DNA of 26,960 bases from CAYHZL01 sp964361075. GTDB taxonomy: Bacteria > Bacteroidota > Ignavibacteria > UBA10030 > UBA8401. The position numbers were made by a program, and so were the translations under genes. A model generated the notes under the pieces. It did not search any database and was not told where the DNA came from. It saw only the letters and a list, made by a program, of their open reading frames with translations. Below are positions 1-7,544 of the stretch, in pieces (positions within the stretch are counted from its first letter, which is position 1; every line of letters starts with the position of its first letter). Location of the stretch: NCBI GenBank assembly GCA_964361075.1, contig CAYHZL010000028.1:1-26960 (forward strand), read 5' to 3'.

Positions 1-13
1 TTAAGGAAATTTT

Positions 14-1795
14 GTGAAACTAATTTTTTATTTTTTTTTTGCTTTCGTCCCTCTTTTTTCTCAATCTAACGATTCACTCTTCCTTCGCGTTGTTCTTCCT
101 GAAAAAGATACGATCAAATACAACGCACCAAAACATCGCATTGCCGCGTCAACAAATCCGACATCAAAAGCATTCATCAATGACAAGGAAGTAAAAGTGT
201 ACCCCAGCGGCGCATTCATCAGCATGGCAAATGTAAGTGTTGGCGATAATGTTGTGAAAATTGTTGTACAAAATACAGATGGCGATTCGCTTGTTCGCAA
301 TTTCGTTATCATTCGTCCGGAAGGAATAAAAACTTCTCCGAAAGATCCGATCATCATCGAATCGGCAATGATGCAGCCGTCAGAAGATGTGTGGCTTTCC
401 GCCGGAGATATTCTTGAAGTAAAAATGAAAGGAAGTCCGAAGCAAAATCCTCTGTTTGATATTGACGGCGTTGAATCAGGAATTCCGATGCGCGAAGTTG
501 ATTCAAAAAAAACTGGCGGCGTTGAAGGAATTTATGTCGGGCGATATAAAGTGAAAGAGTCCGATCAATGCGTTGATGTTCCGATTCGTTTTCGCATTAG
601 GAAAAATTTTTTCAGCAGTGAAAAAGTATTTTCAAAAGGAAAAATTTCTATCATTCAAGATTCGCTTCCCCGTGTTGCGGAAGTAATTGGCAAACGCCCG
701 TTTCTTAATGCGGGACTTGGCGTAGATCGTCTCGGCGGCGCGAAACTTGGATTTCTTGTACCGGGAGTTCGCGTTATCGTATCAGGAAAAATTGGCGATC
801 AATACAAAGTAAAACTTTCCGATGCAATGGAAGCATATTTGCCGCAAGAGTACGCACAACTTCAACCGATTGATGCAACATTACCGCTGACTCTCGTTGG
901 AAATATTTCTGTTACCGGAAATGATTCGATTGATGTTGTCAGTGTTTCGCTCGGACAAAAAGTTCCATACACAAGCGAACAACTCACCGATCCGATGGCA
1001 ATTGTTGTCAATATTTTTGGCGCAACATCCAACACAAATTGGATTACACATCATCTTTCTGCAAAAGAAATCCAACAAGTCAAATGCACGCAAGCCGGCA
1101 CGGATCATTATCAACTCACAATCTATTTAAAAGCAAAACAGCATTGGGGATATGATATTTCGTACGACGGCACAACGATGAAAATAAAAATACGTCGCGC
1201 TCCAAAAATTCAAAATCCAAATAATATGTTGGAGGGATTAAAAATTGCTCTTGATGCTGGTCATGGTGGAAAAGAAAGCTTAGGCGCGCTTGGTGCAACA
1301 GGCGCAATGGAAAAAAATGTTACGCTTTCCATCGCACAGCATCTTCAAGAGATGTTGCAAACAAAAGGTGTGAGCGTTGTGATGACACGTTCGAGCGATA
1401 TGAATGTGAGCATGACACAACGAACCGATACCATTCTTGCATCAGGTGCGCAGCTTCTCGTCAGCATTCATGCGAATTCTACCGGCGAAGGTTCTGATGC
1501 GGAACAATCAAAAGGCGTCGGAATATTTTATCGTCATGCAGGATTTAAAACTCTTTCCGATATCATGTATGAAAAAATGCTCGAGCTTGGTCTTGCGCAA
1601 TTTGGTGAAACAGGAAGTTTTAATTTTTCATTGAACGCACCGACTCAGTTACCCAATGTGCTGGTGGAAACGGCGTTCATGTCGCATCCTGAAGACGAGA
1701 TGAAACTATTGGATGATAATTTTCGGAAGCAGATTGCAGAAAAAATAGTTGCGGGACTGGAAAAATTTGTTGCAAGTTATGCAGATACAAGATAA
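14..1795 (+). CDS. Secreted N-acetylmuramoyl-L-alanine amidase (Amidase_3), 593 aa
   Basis: Zn-dependent peptidoglycan hydrolase that cuts the bond between N-acetylmuramic acid and L-Ala of the stem peptide; it acts in the periplasm during cell separation or wall turnover. Seen: a GTG start 7 nt after AAGGA, a signal peptide (MKLIFYFFFAFVPLFSQ), a long N-terminal part including an SH3-like stretch around residues 250-285, then a C-terminal Amidase_3 domain from about residue 410. The expected zinc and catalytic positions are present: His417 (DAGHGG), Glu433 (MEKNVTLS), His486 (VSIHANS) and Glu552 (LVETAFMSHPEDE). The N-terminal 400 residues are much longer than in minimal AmiA/AmiC enzymes and probably target the enzyme. 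The gene starts at the window edge, so its upstream partner is unknown. Family assignment is firm; which Ami paralogue it matches is not. Confidence 0.93.
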   Translation: MKLIFYFFFAFVPLFSQSNDSLFLRVVLPEKDTIKYNAPKHRIAASTNPTSKAFINDKEVKVYPSGAFISMANVSVGDNVVKIVVQNTDGDSLVRNFVIIRPEGIKTSPKDPIIIESAMMQPSEDVWLSAGDILEVKMKGSPKQNPLFDIDGVESGIPMREVDSKKTGGVEGIYVGRYKVKESDQCVDVPIRFRIRKNFFSSEKVFSKGKISIIQDSLPRVAEVIGKRPFLNAGLGVDRLGGAKLGFLVPGVRVIVSGKIGDQYKVKLSDAMEAYLPQEYAQLQPIDATLPLTLVGNISVTGNDSIDVVSVSLGQKVPYTSEQLTDPMAIVVNIFGATSNTNWITHHLSAKEIQQVKCTQAGTDHYQLTIYLKAKQHWGYDISYDGTTMKIKIRRAPKIQNPNNMLEGLKIALDAGHGGKESLGALGATGAMEKNVTLSIAQHLQEMLQTKGVSVVMTRSSDMNVSMTQRTDTILASGAQLLVSIHANSTGEGSDAEQSKGVGIFYRHAGFKTLSDIMYEKMLELGLAQFGETGSFNFSLNAPTQLPNVLVETAFMSHPEDEMKLLDDNFRKQIAEKIVAGLEKFVASYADTR

Positions 1796-1800
1796 AAGGT

Positions 1801-2161
1801 GTCATTCCCGCGCAAGCGGGAATCCAGAATTAGTGCAATGAACCAATACTATTTGTACATATTGGCAAGTAAAAGAAATGGTACTCTCTATACAGGTATT
1901 ACAAATAATTTAGTACGCAGAATCAACGAACATAAAACTAAATCCATTCCAGGATTCTCTCAAAAATATAATGTAAGTATGCTTGTGTATTTTGAAACCT
2001 ACAATGATATTCACGATGCAATAACAAGAGAAAAGCGAATCAAAAAATGGAGAAGGAAATGGAAAATTTCGTTAATAGAACAATTGAATCCTGACTGGAA
2101 AGATTTATTTAACGAGATTTAATAAAAGCTAATGCTGGATTCCCGCTTTCGCGGGAATGAC
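1801..2161. mobile_element. GIY-YIG gene bounded by inverted copies of a 27-nt palindromic repeat
   Basis: Left copy at 1801-1827 and right copy at 2135-2161 are reverse complements of each other over 27 nt with one mismatch. Each copy is itself a hairpin (arms attcccgc / gcgggaat). Between them lies only the small GIY-YIG nuclease gene. The arrangement looks like a 361-bp unit with terminal inverted repeats. An orphan copy without a gene lies at 4145-4171 and a copy with an interrupted loop at 11208-11250. Mobility is inferred from the layout only; no target-site duplication could be established. Confidence 0.55.
1838..2122 (+). CDS. Small GIY-YIG nuclease-superfamily protein (UPF0213/COG2827 type), 94 aa
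   Basis: Single-domain GIY-YIG fold protein. Seen: YYLYIL at residues 4-9, LYTGIT at 17-22, an RRINEHK stretch from residue 27, and a C-terminal REKRIKKWRR...NPDWKDLF block typical of this family. These give the Tyr, Arg and Glu positions expected of the GIY-YIG active site. The frame is open back to a GTG at 1799, but that extension would translate the flanking palindromic repeat (SFPRKRESR), so the ATG at 1838 is chosen. The gene is the sole cargo between inverted repeat copies. The biological role of these tiny stand-alone GIY-YIG proteins is poorly known; involvement in spreading the flanking repeat is an inference. Confidence 0.85.
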   Translation: MNQYYLYILASKRNGTLYTGITNNLVRRINEHKTKSIPGFSQKYNVSMLVYFETYNDIHDAITREKRIKKWRRKWKISLIEQLNPDWKDLFNEI

Positions 2162-2191
2162 AATCCAAATAAACATTTTTTAAATCATCTT

Positions 2192-3733
2192 ATGAAAAAA
2201 CTTTACCTTACCGGAAATTCATTAACCATTGCAGATGTCTATAATACTGCAACAAATCCCAAAGCAACAATTGCGCTCGCTCCTTCTGCAAAAAAAGCAA
2301 TGCAGCAGTCGCGTGTGTTGGTAGAAGAATGGCTGGAGAAAAAAGAAATCATCTACGGTGTTACAACCGGATTCGGCGAATTCAGCAACGTGCATATTCC
2401 GTTCGATAAAATTGAAGAGCTGCAAAAAAATTTAATCATGAGTCATGCCGCGGGCGCTGGCGACCCTCTTCCGCCGGAAATTGTTCGCGCAATGATGATT
2501 CTTCGCGTGAACGCGCTTGCAAAAGGTTTCTCCGGAATTCGTGTCGAGACAGTTGAGTTCATTACAAAATTTTTTAATGCAGGACTCGTTCCATTAATTC
2601 CATCGCAAGGTTCAGTCGGTTCAAGCGGAGATTTGGTTCAACTTGCACATCTTGTGTTGGCTTTCTTGGGAGAAGGAAAAATAATTGAAAGTGGAAAGTT
2701 AAAAGTTGAAAGTGCAAAAATATTACTCAAAAAATATCATCTTCACCCTCTCCGACTGACTGCTAAAGAAGGTCTCGCGCTCATCAACGGCACACAAATG
2801 ATGACGGCGTTTGCGTCGCTCATTATTCACGAAGCAATGCAACTTGCGAAGCTTGCCGATATTGCCTGCGCAATGAGTGTGGAAGGATTGCGCGGAACAG
2901 ATACCGCATTCGACGAACGTATTCACACACTGCGTCCGTATAAAGGACAACTTACTTCTGCAAAAAATTTACGACGATTGATTGCTGGAAGTGAGATTCG
3001 TGAATCGCATCGTTTTAATGATGACCGTGTGCAAGATGCATATTCGCTTCGTTGTGCACCGCAAGTACACGGCGCATCGCGTGATGCGTTGGAGTATGTG
3101 GAAAAAACTGTGAACATAGAAATTAATTCTGCGAATGATAATCCGCTTATTTTCCCAAGAGAGAAACAACATCTCGAGGGAGGAAATTTTCACGGACAAC
3201 CGATTGCACTTGCAATGGATTTTGCTGCAATTGCTCTTTCGGAACTCGCAAATATTTCCGAGCGAAGAATTGAACGCATGGTCAACGGAAGTTTAAGCGG
3301 ACTCCCTCGCTTCCTCACAAAAAATGGCGGACTGAATTCGGGATTAATGATTGCACAATACACAGCCGCGTCACTCGTCTCGGAAAATAAAGTTCTTTCA
3401 CATCCTGCCAGCGTGGATTCGATCCCAACTTCGGCAAATCAGGAAGATCATAATTCGATGGGTTCGATCGCCGCACAAAAGTGCTGGCGCGTTTTGAAAA
3501 ATGCACAGACAGTTATTGCAATCGAATTACTTACATCTGCGCAAGCGATTGATTTTCACAAACCGCTGAAGTGCGGTAAAGGGACGAACGCGGCATATCA
3601 AACAATTCGAAAAAATATTTCATTTATTAATCACGACAGAATACTTCACAATACTATTCAACAAGCGTTGGCGTTAGTGAAAAATGGAAGTGTGTTGAAT
3701 AATGTTGAGAAAATAATTGGTGCGTTGGGGTAG
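2192..3733 (+). CDS. hutH: Histidine ammonia-lyase, 513 aa
   Basis: Converts L-histidine to urocanate and ammonia, the first step of histidine degradation; cytosolic homotetramer using an MIO cofactor made from an internal tripeptide. Seen: YGVTTGFG near the N-terminus, SHAAGAG (the His of the HAL substrate pocket), GSVGSSGDL holding the MIO triad at Ser144-Ser145-Gly146, QDAYSLRCAPQVHGA, EGGNFHGQP, and SIPTSANQEDHNSMG. The SH and QE pair favour histidine over phenylalanine or tyrosine. The triad is Ser-Ser-Gly where the usual HAL has Ala-Ser-Gly. The frame is open to 2132, but that part is a translated repeat (LDSRFRGND), so ATG 2192 is chosen; length is normal. No hutU, hutI or hutG gene is nearby. 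The coding region contains four tandem heptamers (2687-2714), and the stop codon lies in the first unit of a 21-bp array. Confidence 0.92.
   Translation: MKKLYLTGNSLTIADVYNTATNPKATIALAPSAKKAMQQSRVLVEEWLEKKEIIYGVTTGFGEFSNVHIPFDKIEELQKNLIMSHAAGAGDPLPPEIVRAMMILRVNALAKGFSGIRVETVEFITKFFNAGLVPLIPSQGSVGSSGDLVQLAHLVLAFLGEGKIIESGKLKVESAKILLKKYHLHPLRLTAKEGLALINGTQMMTAFASLIIHEAMQLAKLADIACAMSVEGLRGTDTAFDERIHTLRPYKGQLTSAKNLRRLIAGSEIRESHRFNDDRVQDAYSLRCAPQVHGASRDALEYVEKTVNIEINSANDNPLIFPREKQHLEGGNFHGQPIALAMDFAAIALSELANISERRIERMVNGSLSGLPRFLTKNGGLNSGLMIAQYTAASLVSENKVLSHPASVDSIPTSANQEDHNSMGSIAAQKCWRVLKNAQTVIAIELLTSAQAIDFHKPLKCGKGTNAAYQTIRKNISFINHDRILHNTIQQALALVKNGSVLNNVEKIIGALG
2687..2714 (+). repeat. Four tandem heptamers inside hutH
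   Basis: gaaagtg, gaaagtt, aaaagtt, gaaagtg follow each other directly inside the gene and encode part of a hydrophilic segment (ESGKLKVESAK) just after LGEGKII. The segment resembles the intergenic array downstream (shared aaagttaaaagt at 3808-3819), which suggests expansion or insertion of low-complexity DNA into a tolerant surface loop. Confidence 0.6.
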
Positions 3734-4008
3734 ACATTGGTGCCGTGGAAAACAGTATTGGTGCAAAGTGAAAAACTTTTGGTGCAGACTTGGGGATGAT
3801 TAGTGCAAAGTTAAAAGTAGATAGTGTAGAGGAAAAAACCTTTGGTGCAGACTTCCGGACGATTAGTGCAAAGGGAAAAGTTAGTAGTGCAAAGCAAAAA
3901 ACTATTGGTGCAAAGGAAAAGATCATTGGTGCAGAGCAAAAAACTATTGGTGCAAAGGAAAAGATCATTGGTGCAGAGCGTAAAACCATTGGTGCAGAGT
4001 AAAAACAG
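3716..4008 (+). repeat. 21-bp tandem repeat array, about 14 units, overlapping the hutH stop
   Basis: Thirteen consecutive units of exactly 21 bp run from 3736 to 4008 with no slippage, preceded by one 20-bp unit at 3716-3735 that includes the last codons and stop of hutH. The unit core is attggtgcaaag + aaaa + variable end. Units 9 and 11 (3904-3924, 3946-3966) are identical, and 10 and 12 are near-identical, so recent duplication of a 42-bp double unit is visible. Because 21 is a multiple of 3, open frames persist on both strands and encode seven-residue repeats (for example IGAKEKI), but they have no start context and look incidental. 4009-4144 holds no gene that I can recognise. Confidence 0.93.
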
Positions 4009-4144
4009 CGAAATTGAGCGTAAATATGCAATTATGTTTCAGGGGTTGATTTACCGCTAAGGAGCTACGCTAAAGTGTAGTAAACTCCGGCGCAAAAATT
4101 TTTACCACGGAGGCACAGATTTGTTTAACCACACTTGCTGACTT

Positions 4145-4171
4145 GTCATTCCCGCGAAAGCGGGAATCCAG
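4145..4171. repeat. Orphan copy of the 27-nt palindromic repeat
   Basis: Same sequence as the reverse complement of the copy at 2135-2161, with arms attcccgc/gcgggaat and loop gaaa. It abuts the stop codon of the helicase gene (4174, minus strand), so in the minus-strand RNA it forms a hairpin right after the gene and could help end transcription or protect the 3' end. Confidence 0.85.
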
Positions 4172-4173
4172 TT

Positions 4174-7100
4174 TTATGTTATACTCTCACTACAAACTAT
4201 CTTCGGAATATTTTCTGATACACTCTCTGTTTGACCACCAAATTCAATTCTCTCTTGAATTCTGTGCTGGTGATATATTCGAGTTAAACTTTTAAGCAAG
4301 GCGTCTCCCACTACGCCATTCCTACGAAGTAAATTCAATTCTCGTTGCACAGCTGCTGTTAGAGAAGTGCGAAATGCTTTTTCAAGAATATTGATCTGAC
4401 CTTTCCTTTCCTCATCTTCTGTTGCATGGAAAATAATTCTCAATTCTCGAATGATATATCGTTGCGCATGGGTTAGTGAAAGCGATTGTTCTCGATCTGC
4501 CATTCGTTGTTTTACTTCTTCTTCAAATATCTTTTTCACTTTCATCACAACCTGATTATGATCTTTCGCTACCGCTATACCAGGTTCTCTGTCGCTAGAT
4601 TTTATCATACCAAGAACTTTTGGAATATCTCTCGAAACAACTTTTCCATCTACGTCCACTAAAAAGAGCTGTTTGTACGATCCTGCTTTGCAAAAAACAA
4701 ATGTTCCTTTTGATACGTTTGCCGTTCTTCCTGTCCGTATTCCATCACGTAAATTTTCAATTCGTTCGAATTCTCCCGGATTCTCTTTCTTTAATGAACG
4801 TAGAATTTCTTCCGCTTCATTCAAATCAAGTATTTCATCTTCCTCTTCAAACAAACTTAATTGATTACCGTTCTTTTCATAGATAGCATACATTGCTTCT
4901 TCATTCAATTGTTCGGTTTGGTCGAGTATCTGGGCATCTTCTCCGATGGTATCGTGGATTTCTTGGATACGATTGTGTAATGATTCCTTCAATCCAAGAT
5001 TTTTCTCAATCCCAACTTCCGGTAAAAAATTATATCCCCACACTTCCGAATTTTCAGAGCCAATACGGTCTATCCTCCCGAATCGTTGAATAAGCCGAAC
5101 AGGATTCCAGTGCAGATCGTAATTGATCATTTTATCACAATCTTGCAGGTTGAGACCTTCTGATAAAATATCGGTCGCGATTAATAATTGTATTTCACCT
5201 TCACTGGCAGAGACTTTATATTCAGGATTTGCTTTCGGTGCAAAACGTCCGACGATTTTTGCTTTGCTTTTATCACCGCTGTAGATCACTTCAATTTCTT
5301 TTTTCTTTGCTCCGGGATTAAGATTTGCATATAAATACTTTGCCGTGTCAGAATATTGTGTAAAGATGAGGAGTTTCCCTTTTTTCAAATTATCTTTTTT
5401 CAACCACGTAAAAAGTGTTTGTAGTTTAGCATCTTTTTCGGGGGTAATATTTTTAACTAAAGCATACATCTTTTCGAACAATTCAAGATCGTGCTCAATA
5501 TCTTTTTTTAATCGGTCTTTATCAAAGTCATCAATCTTGTATTTTTCGCTTGCCAATGTTAGTGCGTCATATAATTCTGTCTCTTCATACTTGTCTGATT
5601 CGTAGAGAATTGCCTGTGCATCTTGTCCAGCGGGAACAATTCCTTTTTCTAATGATTTTTGAAAATCTTTATGGATTCGGATCATTCGTTTGAGTGTTTC
5701 TTGAAATGCATACACACTTGATTCAAATCGTTTAAACATTAATGTCCGTATTAATCCGTGAAGATTTTTTCCCGCTCTTTGCAAATCTGTATAAGGCGAT
5801 TTGGTTTGTTTTGATCCGATGACGTAATTCCACAAACCATAACGAGCATATTTTAGTTCATCCGTTCCGGCAGTTTGATTACTTTTTCTTGGTTTTCCAA
5901 GATAGCCTCGTAATTTTTGATACAGACCATTGTATGTTTCTTCAATGCTGTATTCAATTGTTTCCAATTCACGTTTCGGGAAAAACTGATGCTTATTATT
6001 CACTATAACATACCCTCGCCGCTTTCTCAATTTATAATCTTCAAAACGATTCGGATCAATTGGCTGATGTGTATCGCCATCGAAGCCGTACCATTTTAGA
6101 ATATGATTGCGTGTACGACGAATGAGAATATGCACAAGCAAGTCTTGTAGTCTTCGTTCTTTTTTCTCAATAAGATCGAAATACTTTTTCAAGTCCTGCG
6201 GATCGATCGGAAGATCGGTTTTATCATCCTGATGAAATAACTTTATTTGATGATAGACATCTGTAATTGCTTTGTTTCGTGGTGTTGCGGTAAGCAATAC
6301 GCAGCGTTTTCTTCCTGCACTTAAATATGCCTGAAGCATTTCATATCGTTGTGTTGTATGATGTCGGAAATTATGGCTCTCATCCACCAGTATAAAATCT
6401 CTANNNNNNNNNNTTCCCGCTTCTTCTTGTTCGCGTAAATATCCCATCGAAAGAACACGAGCATTCAGTTCGTATTGCTCATTATACTTTTCCCACATTT
6501 CTACCAACGTTGCGGGACAAATGATGAGCGGGCGAGCGTGATCGGTTCGTTCAAAATGTTTAATGATTGCTGCACCGATATAACTTTTTCCCATACCAAC
6601 AACATCAGAAACAAACGCACCTGAATATTCGCGTATAAGCTGCACTGCCTGCTTTACCGCAACCATTTGAAATTTTGCTAATTTAGAAGTGATCTCATCG
6701 TCCCATAAAATATCTGCTGCGTCTCCTTCGTCCAATCGATCCCGCACAAGTTCAAACAGCGTTTTCATATATATATCGTACGGACGGGCAGGAGCAAGTG
6801 CCCACGATTCTTTCAATTCCGTCATTAATGCTTCATCAAAATCTTTTGATTCATTCCATAGATCGTCGAACCAATGAGAAAGTTCGATATGATTATCTTC
6901 GCCGTGGACAACGACATTCAATTCCGTATTATGTGAAATACCGGAGATTGAAAGATTTGATGAACCAACAACTGCAATTCCTTTTTCGTATCGTCCATCT
7001 TGTTTATAATCAAAGATATATGCTTTTGCGTGCAGGCGACCTTTAGTGTAAACGCGAACTTTCAGTTTTTTCTTTTCGATAAGAGAGACTAATGTTGTTA

Positions 7101-7464
7101 CCAAATATTGAGCATCGTCTGTCTGATCCATTAATGATACTGCTTCTTTTAAATTCTCTGCTGTTCGGTTAAGACTCTGTTTTTCGTCGGAGCGTTTAAT
7201 GAATTTCATCTCACGGTTTGCTTCTTCCACAAGTTCTAACCGTTTATATCCTTCGGAGAGATGTTCAAGTGTTTGAGGATTTGTAGTATTACCGATGAGC
7301 AGACGAATTTCATCGAGATTTGCCAATTGCTCTCGCAATGGTTCAAAGCCGGAGAGAAAGAAATACCCTACTGCAAATTTTGCTCGCTCGCTTGAGGGCA
7401 ATATGCGGAGAATGTGATCGAGTAATTTTTGGTTGCGATTATCAATAATATCGTGTTGTGCCAT
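4174..7464 (-). CDS. PLD-like nuclease fused to SNF2-type helicase (defence/restriction), ~1096 aa
   Basis: Predicted ATP-driven DNA translocase with an N-terminal phospholipase-D-like nuclease. Domains seen: PLD region (residues ~1-230) with one HxKx4D motif, His145-Lys147-Asp152 (LHAKAYIFD), followed by VVGSSNLS; SNF2 ATPase with P-loop GMGKS (Lys293), LIICPATLVEMWEKY, DESH box (Asp361-His364, nominal numbering) and LLTATPRNK; second RecA lobe with LLIFTQYSDTAKYL, ATDILSEGLNLQ and IQRFGRIDRIGS; then a ~270-residue C-terminal extension. One HKD motif per chain suggests that a dimer forms the nuclease site. The gene lies 80 nt downstream of a large methyltransferase on the same strand, a context typical of restriction-like defence; DrmD-type SNF2 and DrmC-type PLD proteins of DISARM are comparable parts. 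A 10-N gap interrupts the ATPase lobe, so the exact length is unknown. Role in defence is inferred. Confidence 0.88.
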   Translation of the reverse strand: MAQHDIIDNRNQKLLDHILRILPSSERAKFAVGYFFLSGFEPLREQLANLDEIRLLIGNTTNPQTLEHLSEGYKRLELVEEANREMKFIKRSDEKQSLNRTAENLKEAVSLMDQTDDAQYLVTTLVSLIEKKKLKVRVYTKGRLHAKAYIFDYKQDGRYEKGIAVVGSSNLSISGISHNTELNVVVHGEDNHIELSHWFDDLWNESKDFDEALMTELKESWALAPARPYDIYMKTLFELVRDRLDEGDAADILWDDEITSKLAKFQMVAVKQAVQLIREYSGAFVSDVVGMGKSYIGAAIIKHFERTDHARPLIICPATLVEMWEKYNEQYELNARVLSMGYLREQEEAGXXXXRDFILVDESHNFRHHTTQRYEMLQAYLSAGRKRCVLLTATPRNKAITDVYHQIKLFHQDDKTDLPIDPQDLKKYFDLIEKKERRLQDLLVHILIRRTRNHILKWYGFDGDTHQPIDPNRFEDYKLRKRRGYVIVNNKHQFFPKRELETIEYSIEETYNGLYQKLRGYLGKPRKSNQTAGTDELKYARYGLWNYVIGSKQTKSPYTDLQRAGKNLHGLIRTLMFKRFESSVYAFQETLKRMIRIHKDFQKSLEKGIVPAGQDAQAILYESDKYEETELYDALTLASEKYKIDDFDKDRLKKDIEHDLELFEKMYALVKNITPEKDAKLQTLFTWLKKDNLKKGKLLIFTQYSDTAKYLYANLNPGAKKKEIEVIYSGDKSKAKIVGRFAPKANPEYKVSASEGEIQLLIATDILSEGLNLQDCDKMINYDLHWNPVRLIQRFGRIDRIGSENSEVWGYNFLPEVGIEKNLGLKESLHNRIQEIHDTIGEDAQILDQTEQLNEEAMYAIYEKNGNQLSLFEEEDEILDLNEAEEILRSLKKENPGEFERIENLRDGIRTGRTANVSKGTFVFCKAGSYKQLFLVDVDGKVVSRDIPKVLGMIKSSDREPGIAVAKDHNQVVMKVKKIFEEEVKQRMADREQSLSLTHAQRYIIRELRIIFHATEDEERKGQINILEKAFRTSLTAAVQRELNLLRRNGVVGDALLKSLTRIYHQHRIQERIEFGGQTESVSENIPKIVCSESIT
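6404..6413. other. Assembly gap (10 Ns)
   Basis: Ten Ns lie inside the helicase gene, between the LREQEEAG segment and the DESH-box strand. The reading frame is open on both sides, and counting 10 nt keeps it in frame, so the gene is treated as intact. The true gap size is unknown. Confidence 0.97.
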
Positions 7465-7544
7465 ATCGTTTTCTTTTATTGTAAGTGCAAATGCTATTTT
7501 GTGTTTTGGGTCGTTAAAATCATCGCAACCCTTGGGACTTGTTT

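Noticed and set aside
2132..2191. Upstream extension of hutH
   Set aside because: It would translate the palindromic repeat; the canonical ammonia-lyase N-terminus begins at 2192.
2192..3733. Phenylalanine or tyrosine ammonia-lyase
   Set aside because: The SH motif in LIMSHAAG and the QE in SANQEDH match histidine ammonia-lyases, as does overall length.
3716..4008. CRISPR array
   Set aside because: The units are contiguous 21-mers with no unique spacers and no cas genes nearby.
3654..4031. Long open frames on both strands through the 21-bp array, encoding seven-residue repeats
   Set aside because: They arise because the period is a multiple of three. There is no ribosome-binding site, and the repeat drift does not favour synonymous changes by eye.
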